From Eudorina sp. 2006-703-Eu-15 (taxonomy: Eukaryota; Chlorophyta; Chlorophyceae; Chlamydomonadales; Volvocaceae), in NCBI GenBank assembly GCA_003117195.1, contig BDSI01000016.1:248001-312000 (forward strand): a stretch of DNA of 64,000 bases, in the 5' to 3' direction. Shown here piece by piece: positions 47,701 through 59,079 of this stretch (position 1 is the first letter of the stretch; the number at the start of each line of letters is the position of its first letter). The position numbers were made by a program, and so were the translations under genes. The notes under the pieces are model-generated. The model saw only the letters and a program-made list of their open reading frames with translations. It did no database searches and was not told the origin of the DNA.

Positions 47701-50700
47701 GGGTGAACTTCTGGCCGGTGGTGGGGTCCTCGTACTCCACCTCACGCACGAAACCCATGTCAGGGGCTCCGCCGCCGCCGCCGCCGCCGCCGCCAGCGCC
47801 GCCGTCCCCGTCGTCCCCGCCGCCGCCAGCGGCTGGTGCGGTGGGTCCCGCGACGCCTTCAGCAGCGGCACGATTGTACGATATCCGTGATTGTATCAGC
47901 AGCGGCAGCAGCAGCGGCAGCTGCAGCGGCAGCTGCAGCGCTGTATCTATATGAAGGTTAAGACAGCGCCACATCAGCAGCGTTGCTGGCTCAGGGAGCG
48001 CGGCCTGCCTGTCCCTAAACTCACGCTGGCAGCCCTACCTACCCTGCCTCGCCCGCCCCCTTTTTTTACCGGGATTTGCCGTACCTGCAGCGGCGGCCCC
48101 GGGTCTCGCGTCCAGGGTGGTCTTCCACTCGTCCACAATCGTACGGCGGATCTTCTTGTACAGCTTCACCTAGTTCGGTTGGAGCAAGTAGAGCAGCGAC
48201 AACGGGAGCACGAGCTTTGAAATAAGGGAAATGGGAAGGGTGGAGAAGAAAGCAAGGAGGAAGTGACGAGGGAAGGGGTATAGGAAATTGGTGGACATGT
48301 GTACACTGCGCTGCTGCTGCCAGAGCGAATATCCTAGAGTCGACTGTACCACGCAGGATCTCAAGCGAAGCGGGAAGGGGGGTCAGGTAAATGGGGTATC
48401 ACATTTCGGCCACGGGACGCTAGGGGTCTGCATGGGCTCGGCGGAGATGGGTCAGCGCGGGTTACTGCCGCGGCGAAGGGGAAAGGACGGGAGTCCCCAG
48501 GGGGCGAATCCGCGTCAGGTCAGCTTCCCCCTCCGCTCCCCCGTCAGCGCATGCGCGCAAGCAGGCAGGCCCCCGGCGGGGCGGCACCCACATTGATGGC
48601 GATGGGCTCGGGCAGGCCCGCGGGGTCCTCCTCGTCAGACGGCTTGGGGGTCAGCCTGCAGCCGCGGGGGCCGGGCAGGGCCGCGAGGACTTGTTCGACG
48701 CAAGTGAGGAAGAAGGAAGGGTTCTCAGGCGGGCATACTGTGCGTGACATGCAAGGGGCGGAGAAATGCCCATGTATGTAGGAAGTGCGTACGGCGAGCA
48801 TAGGTCACGGCTTCCCGGGCAGGCGGCCCAGGAGAGGGAGCTGCCAGCCCGACCAAGCAGAAGCGACATCATCACTGGTCCCCCGAAGCACTGCTCCCCG
48901 CCCCTCACCGCTCCCCGCTCCCCACTCCCCACCCCTCTCCCTCCCCGCCCTCACATGAACACCGCGTTGGACGCCTGGTAGGCCACCTCCTTGGCTCGGA
49001 AAAGGCACAGCAGCTCCGCGGGCTGCCGCAGGTGCCTGATCGTGAAACACCCGTACGTGCACACACACACACATACACACATGTATGGGTTTGTCATTAC
49101 ACACGTGTATGGGTCTGTCACTTTGCGAAAAGCACACACATGCAAGGGGCCAAAAACACACGGGCGGGGGACACGGGAGGGGGACACGGGAGGGGGACCC
49201 CTGCTGGGAGGCGGGATGTGGGTCGGGCGGCCCCGGCGCATCCCCCCGGTGTTCCGAACCCTCAGCAGACCGCAGCTCGCGGTTATGTAATGTAACCGTT
49301 ACAAGGTGGACCCGTATCCCGACCGGTTGTGAGGCATGTGTGCACTGCCGTCCCTGGACCTGCCTGAACGCCGCGGGCGCCAACTCCGCCTTGAGCAGGT
49401 GCAGCTGCTCCAGGTTGTGGCGCCGCGCCGCCGCCAGCTCCGCGGGCAGCAGCGTCAACGGGTCTACCCCGGGCGGTACCGTCGGGCCGCGGCCCCGGGC
49501 GGCGGGGACGAGCCCCCCGTCGGCGTCGCCGTCGACGGGGGCGGCGGCGGAGGCCGCGGCGGCGGCGTCGCCCGGTGCGGGTGGTGGAGGCGGCGGCGGC
49601 GCGAAGTGGTCAAGGCAGGCGACCTCCAACAGGATCCGGCGGTTGGTGCAGGTCTCCGCGAGGTTGCTGCGGAAGTCGTCATCGAAGGGCTCAGACTGGG
49701 GGCGGGCGGGGGTTAAATTGAAAAAGGGGGGGGAGGTTCATGGCAGAGGCCCCAGGCAGCGCAGGAGGGGAAGACTCGCAGGTCGACAGGGTTGAGGATA
49801 CAGCAGTTGACCTAGTTATGTTTAGAGAGGGGGTTGATATCAGTGCGACGAAAGCATAGGGCTGGGGGCTGTGGAAGAGGCGCCGACTGAAGCATAACAC
49901 ATGCGGGGCAGGCAACGTGCGGCAGAGGCGCAAGGAAGAGAGGCCAGGGCGGTGGCAGGCCAGGGCAGTGGCAGGGCAGGGCAGGGCAGTGGCAGGGCAG
50001 GGCAGGGCAGGCCAGGGCAGTGGCAGGGCAGGGCAGGGCAGAGCGGTGGCAGGCCAGGGCGGTGGCAGGTACAGGTACGCCGGCCGATCACACCTGGCCC
50101 AGCAGGTTCGACACCAGCAGCACCCTCAGCTGGCCCAGCTTGGCGGCCTCCTTCTTGTCGGTGTCGAACCGCTCCGCCAGCGACGACGCCAGCAGGTCCA
50201 GCGCCACCACCAGCCCGTCCGCCCAGTCGCACTTGGGGCCGGGCGGACCGAACAGCCGCGCGGCGCGGCCGCACAGCGCAGCCGCGTCGCGGCACACCAG
50301 CCCCGCCGACTCGACACGCGCCAGGACCGCCGCCTCCGCCTCCGCCTGCTCGCCGGCATCTAGTGCCAGGCCAAGGCCGCTGACGGCGCCGGCTGCGCCG
50401 TCGCCGGCTGTGCCGTCTTCGCCGCCGTCGCCGCCGCTGCGCGGCGGGTCAGATGCGATGGCGAAGGGCTCCAAATCCAGGTAGGAGCCGACGTTTTGGA
50501 GCGGGCGCAGCACGCTGACGTGGTGGTATGACAGCGGGTCGGCCGGGTCGTACAGCTTGTGGCGGGTGTCTGTGCGCGCGGGATGCGGGGGAAGGGGGCC
50601 GCGGTCGTGAGGGTGTTGGGGCCCCGTGGTGAGGGTTTCGGCGGCGCCGCGCAGTCGCGGCGGTGGTGGTGGTGGTGAGAGGGAGGCCACCGGGGTGGGG

Positions 50701-51607
50701 TCGCGGATGGGAAGGGTGCACCAAATGACCCAGGACTCCACGTGGTCACCGGTGGTCATCGTACACTGGTTGTTGGGGCACCGTCCGTGCCATTTCCATG
50801 TCCGTACAGGGCTGTTGGGGCATACTCCAAAGAGCTGTCAAGCGGGACGGCATGTTGTCATCCCATGCGGAAGTCACCACCGGCACCAGGTTTATTTCTT
50901 TTTTCAATTCAACCACCGGCACCACTGTGACCTGCCACCCCCTACCGACGACGACCTCCTGGACGGGTACCTCGACCTCGAACTGGCCGACCGGAACCAC
51001 CTCGACCCAACCAACCAGCAGCCCGGCAACCAACCGCCCGGTCACCTTTAGTGCCGTACAGTACGACTGCCACTTCATGGTTGGGCTTGCTGAGCAACTG
51101 AGGGTCCGCAACGCGCACAGCACGGGCAGGGCGGGGACGGGGCGAGGGCGGGGGGGGGGGCGAGGGCGGGGCGAGGGCGGGGTCGCTGGGGTTGGTATCA
51201 AAGCGAGGGCCTTATGGAGATCCAGGGGGACCGACTGGGCCGCTCATTACCTTGCAGTTAAGGGCGTTGAACGCCATGCGGTGCAGCAGCGGCAGGTAGG
51301 GCTGCATGTGCTCTCCCACATCCAGGAGCAGCACCAAAAGATCCTGGGTGGAGGGGCAGGGAGCAAGGGCGCATAAGCCCCCCAGCCAGAAGCGCGTTTC
51401 GTTATTGTACACCAGAGGGGCCAGCGCAGGAAAGAGCAGCTACCACCACCGGCAGCTACAGAATACAACTTTTCGCCGGGCGAGCTGGAGGTGTGGTATG
51501 CCGACCGGAGGGTTGGGGAAAGCGGCCGCAGCAGGCCATCTCGTCCGTTCATCGGCTATTGAGATAAGATTAGCACTATTAGAACTGATCACCTTTTTTG
51601 TTGCCAT
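41757..51607 (-). CDS. KU80: KU80 (XRCC5), DNA end-binding subunit of Ku
   Basis: With KU70 it forms the ring that binds broken DNA ends in non-homologous end joining and at telomeres. Minus-strand exons: 51607-51593, 51343-51251, 51097-51046, 50569-50094, 49811-49776 (tentative, weak donor), 49695-49360, 49022-48955, 48655-48592, 48169-48085, 47946-47525 (its acceptor is one of two), 46716-46699, 46553-46463, 46041-45632, 45305-45114, 44511-44388, 43672-43447, 43062-42969, 42523-42441, 42090-41757; 1072 residues. Conserved blocks: vWA start MATKK-DLLVLLLDVGEHM and HEVAVVLYGT; beta-barrel VKGYLYGKQAVPI, FSLLGFIDAASV, SPLPFAEDIRTYVFSTF; NPVLQRAYMLVTSRALDP; C-terminal helical domain AVEDFRAML, TFNRFLRDLAEW, GLTLITAEDLD. 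The Ku core is normally about 700 residues; the excess is Ala/Gly/Pro inserts. The C-terminus is acidic (DEEFEDMD). Confidence 0.93.
44840..45090. repeat. Dispersed GTGTGTTTA element, several copies both ways
   Basis: GTGTGTTTAATGTCAAACCC near 44850, the inverted GGCGGGTTTCTCATTAGACA near 44952, and GGCGGGCGGGTTGCATTCCT near 45029, with ACACGTG tracts. All lie in a KU80 intron. Confidence 0.6.
45515..45600 (+). repeat. Dispersed GTGTGTTTA element, two units
   Basis: GTGTGTTTAATGAGAAGCCG and GTGTGTTTAGAAATGAAACC are about 35 bp apart in a KU80 intron. Confidence 0.6.
46150..46200 (+). repeat. Dispersed CCCGCCCAACCCAA element
   Basis: GCGTGTTCAGGAACGAACGA, then AACCCGCCCAACCCAAGGCA, in a KU80 intron; it parallels the copies near 4.4 and 26.3 kb. 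Confidence 0.55.
46601..46641 (+). repeat. Intronic 40-bp dispersed repeat, copy 5
   Basis: GGAAATTGGTAGACATGTTC, then AAATTACGCTGCTGCCAGAGC. It lies in a KU80 intron, antisense to the gene, between the 18-nt exon and the next one. Confidence 0.75.
48282..48326 (+). repeat. Intronic 40-bp dispersed repeat, copy 6
   Basis: GGAAATTGGTGGACATGTGT, then ACACTGCGCTGCTGCTGCC and AGAGC. It lies in another KU80 intron, antisense to the gene. Confidence 0.75.
49945..50065. repeat. GGCAGTGGCAGGGCAGGGCA minisatellite
   Basis: Irregular tandem units of GGCAGGGCAG and GCCAGGGCAGTGGCAG fill the KU80 intron next to the exon that ends at 50094. Confidence 0.85.
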
Positions 51608-52025
51608 CGTGCATCTAGGCCCTTAGTAGTCCCGAAATCATAGAGGTTTGGTGTTGGCGAAGCTGGCTAGACAAATGATAAGGGTATGTACTTATAGCAG
51701 CTGCTTGCACAGGCGCACGATTGCGTCCTAGTACGCTCCGCTCGTCGTAAGTTGCATAGCACAACGAAGCATGGATCGCGGGGTTTCGAAGCGACGGGCT
51801 GGGTTGTCGAGCTTCATGCATGCCTATTAGCAAAGATATCTACAGTTTATATTTATTCTGGTAAACTTTGTATGTAAACGGATTTGTTTCGTGCTTGACC
51901 GACATTTTTCCCGCCTTGGCGTTGGTTACCAGCAATACAACGCCTTTAACGCCAGTACTTTTATGCAAGCACCTTTATCGCGGTCTATATGTTCGTTGGC
52001 AAAGCGTGCCCGCTGCTTGAGTGGA
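51608..52025. promoter_or_regulatory. Shared 5' interval of KU80 and the SRCR protein gene
   Basis: Start codons diverge across 418 bp. The interval is AT-rich for this window, notably near 51840-51890. It must contain both promoters; no element is identified. Confidence 0.5.
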
Positions 52026-55000
52026 ATGGTCAGACTTCGACCTTCGCCGACGTTTGCGTTATTGGCAGGCTTAGCAGCTTTGTTTACGGCTACAGCAACC
52101 CCGCAACATGGCAGGAGCTTGCAAGGTTTGCGAAGTGCCGGGTGCCTTCTCATAAAGAAAGCAAGACAGCTTCAGCAGAATTAACGGCGTCGTGCGGCTG
52201 TGGGACAATGTGCAGGCATCGTTGATGTTCGCTTAGTACCTGGACCAATACAGGGCCGCTTGGAGGTATTTCGCGGAGGCGCTTGGGGAACCGTTTGCGG
52301 TAAGCTTGTGCATCAGGACGTGTTAGCATGGTGAGAACACTTTTACCCCGCACGATACGGCTGTCAACGCACACGACTTTCATAATTATTACCTGCTCAT
52401 CCTAACTTCACAGAAGATGGCTTTGATGATCGCGACGCGAACGTGGTCTGCCGACAGCTGGGCTTCGCCGGCGGACGGGCGCACTGGGGCGCATACTTTG
52501 GCGAGGGCACCGGGCCCATTCATTTGGGCGGTGCGGGCTGCGCCGGGTTGGAGACGGAGCTGGGGAACTGCCCGGGTCTTCGCTGGAACCCCGCGGATTG
52601 CGACCACTCCGAGGACGTCTCCGTCGTGTGCTACGGTAAGAACGCCCGGTGACTTACCGAACCCCAAGGCAAGGGCATCAAAGAACGCGTCTTTGGCAGC
52701 AACGGTGAGCCTCCCCGTCCATCAATTCCCGCACCGCATTCTCACCAGCCCTACCACAGTGTGCCTACACATACGTACGCAAACAGGGCGCTACCACGCC
52801 CTTCACACGTCACGTACACTGCCTTGATGCCCGACCAAAAAAGTCCGCAAACCGACCAGCGTGCAGCCACGCAGCGCACGGCCCCGGCACGAGCCCAAAC
52901 CCCACTCGTTATAGGCGTGTGCAACGGCAGCTTGTACTGCGCGGAAGCGCCGGACGCATCCCTGGGCCGCTGGGCTGGTTTCCTGTCTGCCGCGCCGGGG
53001 GGGGGCTCGTTGACAACACCGCGGGGACCCCGCAGGCCCCGTCAGGCCCATCCACCCGCCGCACCGTATCTGCACACAGCTGCAGGATTCCAACACAGTG
53101 GCGGTGTTTGGCATACCACGGGGGAGTTGAACGTGAGGGGGGAAAACTCTTCTCACACGCGCCATGACGTCGCCGGGCACAGTCGTCACAGCAACCCCCA
53201 ACTGCACCGGCAGCACCCTTCCTGTTCGCGCTGCATCTGCCCGGCTGACCCGCTGACGCGACTGCCCGCTGCCTGCCCGCCTGCAGGCTCCGTGGACGCA
53301 CAGCCGGTGCGGCTGGTGGACGGGCCGGTGGCCCAGCAGGGCCGACTGGAGGTCCTGGGAGACGACGGGCAGTGGAACTCCGTCTGCGGTGAGCGCACTG
53401 GGCAGGCCAAGCACCGTCTGCGGGATACACCGTCTGATGGCTGGATGGATGGCTCATACAGCTGCGGTCAGGATGATGCCTTGATGCGTTACCAGGGACG
53501 GCTCGAAAACTGAACAAGCCGTTCACCTGCAGTACCCGGACGGTGTGGTTCCTTATCCGACGCCAGGGCCGGAACGGCGTGTCGTTGGGTGGGTGAGAGG
53601 AAGCCCACCAGGCAACGCCGGAAGGGCGGGCGTGTGACCGGAGTGCAGCTCATCCGTCTGCTTGGCTTGGCGGGTTTTCTTTTGTTTTGTTGACATTCCA
53701 CAGCTGGTCTGCCGCCGCGGGCCAGGGGTTGCTAACCCAACCCCAACGGGTGCGACCGACGGTGCACTCGATGTATGCGTATGCGCTGCATGTCTGAGCT
53801 GGCCAAGAGCCGCGAACCTAGCCGTAACGAAGACCGCCAAAGCACTCCCTGCCGGAACAATGGGAACGGGTCGAGAGGATCAGGGGTGGCTGGTTGGCCT
53901 GTGGCTACCAGGGGCGTGGGCAAGGAGAAGGAGGCCCATACCGGGTGCTGCAGCTATGCGGTCGCAGCAACAGCAGCGGCAGCAGTCCTTCCAGCCAACA
54001 CCCATTCGCACCCGGCGCGCCCGCTCCCGTGTGACGCCCATCCCGCCCCTGCCCTCGCTGTTGTACAGAGCGCGGCTGGCGACGCGAGAGCACCGCGATG
54101 GTATGCATGTGAGTGGCACAGGGCGGCGGTTTACCCGGTTGACCTGACCCCCAGGAGCAGACGCGCATGCGCTTGCTTGAGTGCCACCAGGGTTGAATAA
54201 ATGAATGAATAAATGTTACAGCGGACGCCGTAAGGAATAATCGGTGCCTGGGATGTTGTAATCCAAGGTCACCTCGCCTCGTGGTGGAGCGGGCAAGCAC
54301 GGCGGGTGCAACAGCCCGCGCCCAGCTCGCCGCGGGGCGAGTCAGATGTGTGGGTCAGCGCACCGGCGGGGGGCGGGGGGCCGGGGAGGAAAGCAGAACA
54401 GGGCATGTGCGTTATGAACCACTCGTGCCAGATGCCCTGCCCGCGGCCTGGCCGGGGCGAGGTGTTCGCTGTCTTCCCGCGAAAGCGAAGGCCAGGACCT
54501 CCGGTGTACTGCCTCGCAGGCAGCTGGGCTTCACCTCGAGCCTAGGAGCGGCGGTCGCTATCGGCGGGAGCATCTTCGGAGCGGGGAGCAGCCGGATCGT
54601 CATGGGTGAGGGGTTTGTGGTTGCAGGCACTGTGCAGGGGCGGGTCATGGGACTGACGCAGCACGGCCGCACGCGTTGCGGAGGCCGGCGGGGGGGGGCG
54701 TGGTGTGTGGGCTTGGGTGGGCGGGATCAAAGCGAGGCGAGGTTCAAAGCGAAGGCCCCTAACCCAAGACGAACGGGGGAGGGAAGGGTCCGAGGAGCTC
54801 CCCGGCTTGAGCCAGAGGTGGGATGTCCGTCCAGTTAATGCCGACGACATCTTCATGTCTTCATGTGGACGAGCGGACCGCAGCGGGGAACCCTGGGGAC
54901 CGGCAGGATGACGGTGAGCTGAAGGGCTCCCACACAAGAGTGCGGGGCGCTGTTGCGTAGTGGGATGGCAATACCCAAACGCCATGGAGGTAGGGAACCC

Positions 55001-58000
55001 CCGTCCACTTCTCCACGGACCGTTCCAGTGCCCAGCGCGGGCACAGGGTAGACGGGATGACAGGTATCCGCGGGGGGGGGAGGTGTAAGGAAGATCAAGG
55101 ACAGAGAAGGCAGGGCAGCGAGGAACGGGGCAGGGCGGAAAGGACAGGGACACTCCATCGGAACCCTGTGTTGCGTTGGGCTCCTGGGCAAAGCTCACGG
55201 ATGATTTTTCTCATTTTGGCCGGCGGTCGTGTCCGCACTGCCTGCCACTGCCACTTGCTGCACTGGGCGCACCGATTCGTCGCGGTCGGATTGGTAGCTA
55301 CAACGGTAGCAGAAGCGCCACTGCCTTGGCTAACCTCGGGGAGTTGCTGCACGGATGGGCGTTTTTGTCAATAAAGACAGCGAAATTGCGAACCAATCAC
55401 CGATGGATGCCCCCTCCCCCACACGCGCCCCACCAGATGGTGTTGCCTGTACCGGCCTTGAGCGCTACCTGGCCGCCTGCCGCTTTGACGGATGGGGCAT
55501 CTCGCAGTGCGACCCAGCGACGCAGGCCATCGCCATCGACTGCACAGGTGTGTGTGTATGTGGATGGGCGTGCTGCTGGTCGGGTGGGTAATAAAACGGA
55601 AAGCGCTTTGCTAATTACGGGCTGTGGGACTTGGGGCGTCCTTCCGGTGCCCGAACAATGAGATCTCCAGTCGCCCTCTTCCTGCGCCCCTGAACGTCCC
55701 CCCTCGCGCCCCGCGGTGGTGGTGATGGTGATGGTGACGATGACTTTGCAGGCGCCCTCGCACCGGCGTCCCCGCCGTTGTACGAGCCCCCGGAATGGCC
55801 CCCGGAGGTCCCGCCGCCTCCGCCGCCGTCGCCAAGCCCCGCCAGGAGTCCGCCGCCGCCCCGGAGCCGCCCGCCGCCGCCGCTCCCCAAGAGCCCGCCG
55901 CCGTCGCCGCCGCCGGCCCCCGTCACGCGCCCCTCACCACCACCGAAGGCCGGCGCGGACCCCTTCAGTCCACCGCCGAGCCAGCCCCCGGGGCCTCCGT
56001 GTCTTAGTGGCGCGGGGGTGGACCAACTGAACGGACCCCCACCTGATGAGACCTGGGCGCCCTGTCTGCCTCCTTCGCCCCCGCCGCCCTTGCTGCCGGC
56101 CCCCTCACACCCACCGCCACCTCCCTACGGCTCCAGCCCGCAGCTGACGCCACCCGGCCCCTACCCGGGGCACCCAGTGTACTCTCCCGAGATGCCCCCG
56201 CCCCCTCGGGGCCACCACCCAAATGAAGAGCCGGTCAGCCTCCATCCAGACACCCCGCCCCCCGCGGCACCTCCACCGCCCCCTTGGGGCCACCAACCTA
56301 ATGAAGAGCCGGTCAGCCTCCATCCAGACACCCCGCCCCCCGCGGCACCTCCACCGCCCCCTTGGGGCCACCAACCTAATGAAGAGCCGGTCAGCCTCCA
56401 TCCAGACACCCCGCCCCCCGCGGCGCCTCCACCGCCCCCTTGGGGCCACCAACCTAATGAAGAGCCGGTCAGCCTCCATCCAGACACCCCGCCCCCCGCG
56501 GCGCCTTCCGTTCCCTCCTCTCCACCGCCGCCTCCCCGGGGCGTCCAGCCAGAGGAAGAGCCGATGCCCATGAATCCCCCACCTCCCGAAGTTCCGACCT
56601 CTCCTCCGCCCGCCGTCCCTGCGGCCCCGTTGCCACCCGGCACTCCGCCGCCGGGTGCACCTCCCCTCGCCCCTCCGCCCCCCGCGGCGCCGCCTCCCCT
56701 CGCGCCCCCACTCCTCCCACCGTCACCCCAGCCCCCATCACCGCACCCACCCGGTAAGGCCCTGTCCATGTCCCCTGTGGTGATTTTTGAACTACGTAGC
56801 TTCCCGGGAGGGGTACCTAGCTTGTTCTCTCTCGTAGAGGCACGCTGCGACCGACTTTCGGCGGCCAAGAAAGCGTTGGCACGCTGTACCGGGCCCCTCC
56901 CTGGCCCTGTCTCGTTCGATTGGACTGAACGGTGTTTGAGCCGGCGGGTGTCGAGGTATAGTTACCTGCATCGTGTGTATGTGTGAGAAGGTGAATACGT
57001 GCGACGGGGTTGTTTCCAGCGCACCATATCGGGATGTCGGGGTGTGATGCTTGTTGCCAAGCAGCGCAGCGCAGCACAACCATGCAGCTGGAGGGGAGGG
57101 GAGGAAAGCACGCTGCCCAGACACAGGCTGAGCGCCATGGGGACAAAAAGGGGCGAACACCGACAACGACTTCAGTTAGGGTTTCCTTTTTTCGTTGCTT
57201 CGCTCTAACCCGTGGTTCGCTCCAACCCGCTGAACTGCGGACCTGTTGCGCCTCTCCTCCGCCAGTCGTGCTGGTGCCATCGCCGAAGAAGCCCGTGGCG
57301 TCCGGGAAGCCGCCACCCAGGTCCCCCTCGCCGCCGCCAGTACCCAAGCCATCCCCTAGACCCCCGCCACCTCCCAGGCCATCACCCAACCCACCGCGCG
57401 CCCCCAAGACGCCGCCACCACCCAAGGCGCCGCCGCCGCCCAAGACGCCCTCCGCCCCAAGACAACCACCCAGGCTTCCGAGACCTACCTCTCCGCTCCG
57501 GAGCCCGCCATCCCCGCGACCGCCCGCGACCGCGCCGCGACCGCCCGCGCCAAAGCCGCCGCCCTCACCCCTGCCGCCGCCACCACGGCCCCCAGCCATG
57601 CCGGTCTACCAGCCAAGCAACCAGTCGTTCTACAACGCCGGCAGCATTGGCGCCCTCACGCCCATGTCGACTCGGAGTGCGATGGCCCGCGTCTTCCTAC
57701 GGCTCCTGTGCCCCAAGAACCAGTATGCCAGCGCCGTGCGAGTGGGCAATCTCGTTGACGTGAGCACATGGAAGCTGCAGTGCAGCAGCTACGGCCGGCT
57801 GCCGCCGCCGCTGGCGCCGCGGCCGCGTCGGCTGCTGTATATTGAGTACCGAGTCGACTGCCGGCACGAGCTTTTCCCCGTCGACGCGACTGACGACGGC
57901 CGCCAGGGTATCGATGGCGACGAGGGCGGCCACCGGCGGCGGCGCATGCAGCAGGCGGGCAGCGATGACCAATCCGTCGCGGTGGCTGAGCTGGTGGACT

Positions 58001-58392
58001 ACATTGGGTTCCCGGTGGAGTACCGACCGGTGTATCTCGGCCGTCATGACCCGGCGTCACGGACGCCTGCAGGCCCGCCGTTGACCATGTCGTGCCCATA
58101 TGGGTTTGACGCGCTGCGGGCGGAGTACGACGGGCCGCAGTGGCCTCCGACTCAGCTGGCGCTGCGCTGCGGGCGGGACTGGACGGTGCCGCCGCTGGGC
58201 GAGGAGGGCTACGGGGCCGCAACGGAGGCGGAGCTGACGTGCCCCAACGGCATGCTGCTGGCCGGGTTTGTGGCCGGGACGAGGAGGCTGGTGCCGGAGG
58301 TTGGCAGCGGCGGGGCCGGATGGGGGCCTGGCGGCTCGGTTTCCCCCGTGATGGTGGAGGCGATCACGCTGTACTGCGCGAGGCGTGGTTAG
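52026..58392 (+). CDS. Secreted two-SRCR protein with proline-rich stalk
   Basis: Probably an extracellular or wall-associated protein; ligand unknown. Exons: 52026-52125, 52237-52299, 52414-52635, 53287-53388, (gap), 54520-54605, 55437-55547, 55752-56753, 57266-58392. ATG 52026 opens a signal peptide (SPTFALLAGLAALFTATATP). SRCR domain 1: GRLEVFRGGAWGTVC, DANVVCRQLGF, CAGLETELGNCPG, DHSEDVSVVC. SRCR domain 2: GRLEVLGDDGQWNSVC, RQLGFTSSLG, GVACTGLERYLAAC. About 430 residues of Pro/Ser-rich stalk follow, resembling hydroxyproline-rich wall proteins and including four 26-residue repeats. The C-terminal domain of about 260 residues is not recognised; it has paired Cys blocks (MSCPYGFDALRAEY, LTCPNGMLLAGFVAG, ITLYCARRG). 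One short exon in the middle of SRCR 2, between 53389 and 54519, was not found; phases predict it must exist. Confidence 0.82.
56210..56506 (+). repeat. 78-bp coding tandem repeat, 4 units
   Basis: Units start at 56210, 56288, 56366 and 56444, and encode GHQPNEEPVSLHPDTPPPAA followed by PPPPPW. The units are nearly identical in DNA; the first differs at the GHHP position and the last is cut short. Confidence 0.93.
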
Positions 58393-59079
58393 CTCGCGGT
58401 TTGCCTGTGGGTTAATCGGGAAGCTGTCGCGTGCGAGCCGCACTTGAGGAAGGACTGTCTAGTCTCTCTGTGCTGGTACCGTTGTACATAGGACTGCGAG
58501 CGAAGGTTGGGTATGGAGAGCCGCAGGGTGGGCTGGGGGTTAAACTCTGCATGATCGCCATTGCGAACGTTGAACAGGGAACCGTCGGTTCCGAACCGTG
58601 GGTCATCGTTGAAGTTTTCACAGCATGATCAAAGAAAGCCCATGCCGGCATAGACACGTTCTACGTAGCATTTGCCATACATGATTCGATCATGGAACGG
58701 CGCAATTCGCCAGATTCGCCCGTTCTCTTTTTCCACATGATGCGCCCTAGTGTTTGACTTGTAGCGCGCGCGAGGGCGTGTACTTAATAACGTTTCATTC
58801 ATACATATCGAAGACTGCACAAAGTCTCCACAGGGCATTCAAGCAGTCTGAATCTGGGCATATGAATCCGGGCCTGTGCCCACAGCGTTTTTAAGCCCGC
58901 CATCTGCGGAACTTGTAAAAGTCTCTTACGACTTGCTTGGCAATATCTGAATTTGAATTCTAGGCAGTCGTGATACAGTTGCTCTGCAACTAGCGACCCC
59001 GGGCGGTCATCTGGTTAGCTTTCGTCACAAGCCTTGATGTCGCGATAGCCTGTGACGACAGGCCTGTCCGTTTGGAGAA
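58393..59079. other. Intergenic region between SRCR gene and SYS1
   Basis: It holds the 3' UTR of the SRCR gene and the SYS1 promoter. I see no gene or repeat in it. Confidence 0.5.
58914..58918 (+). terminator. Probable poly(A) signal of the SRCR gene
   Basis: TGTAA about 520 nt after the stop codon, within an AT-rich 3' flank. Confidence 0.35.

Noticed and set aside
53553..54200. Several open frames between SRCR exons
   Set aside because: None contains SRCR-type cysteines in the right spacing or has fitting phases at both ends; treated as intron.
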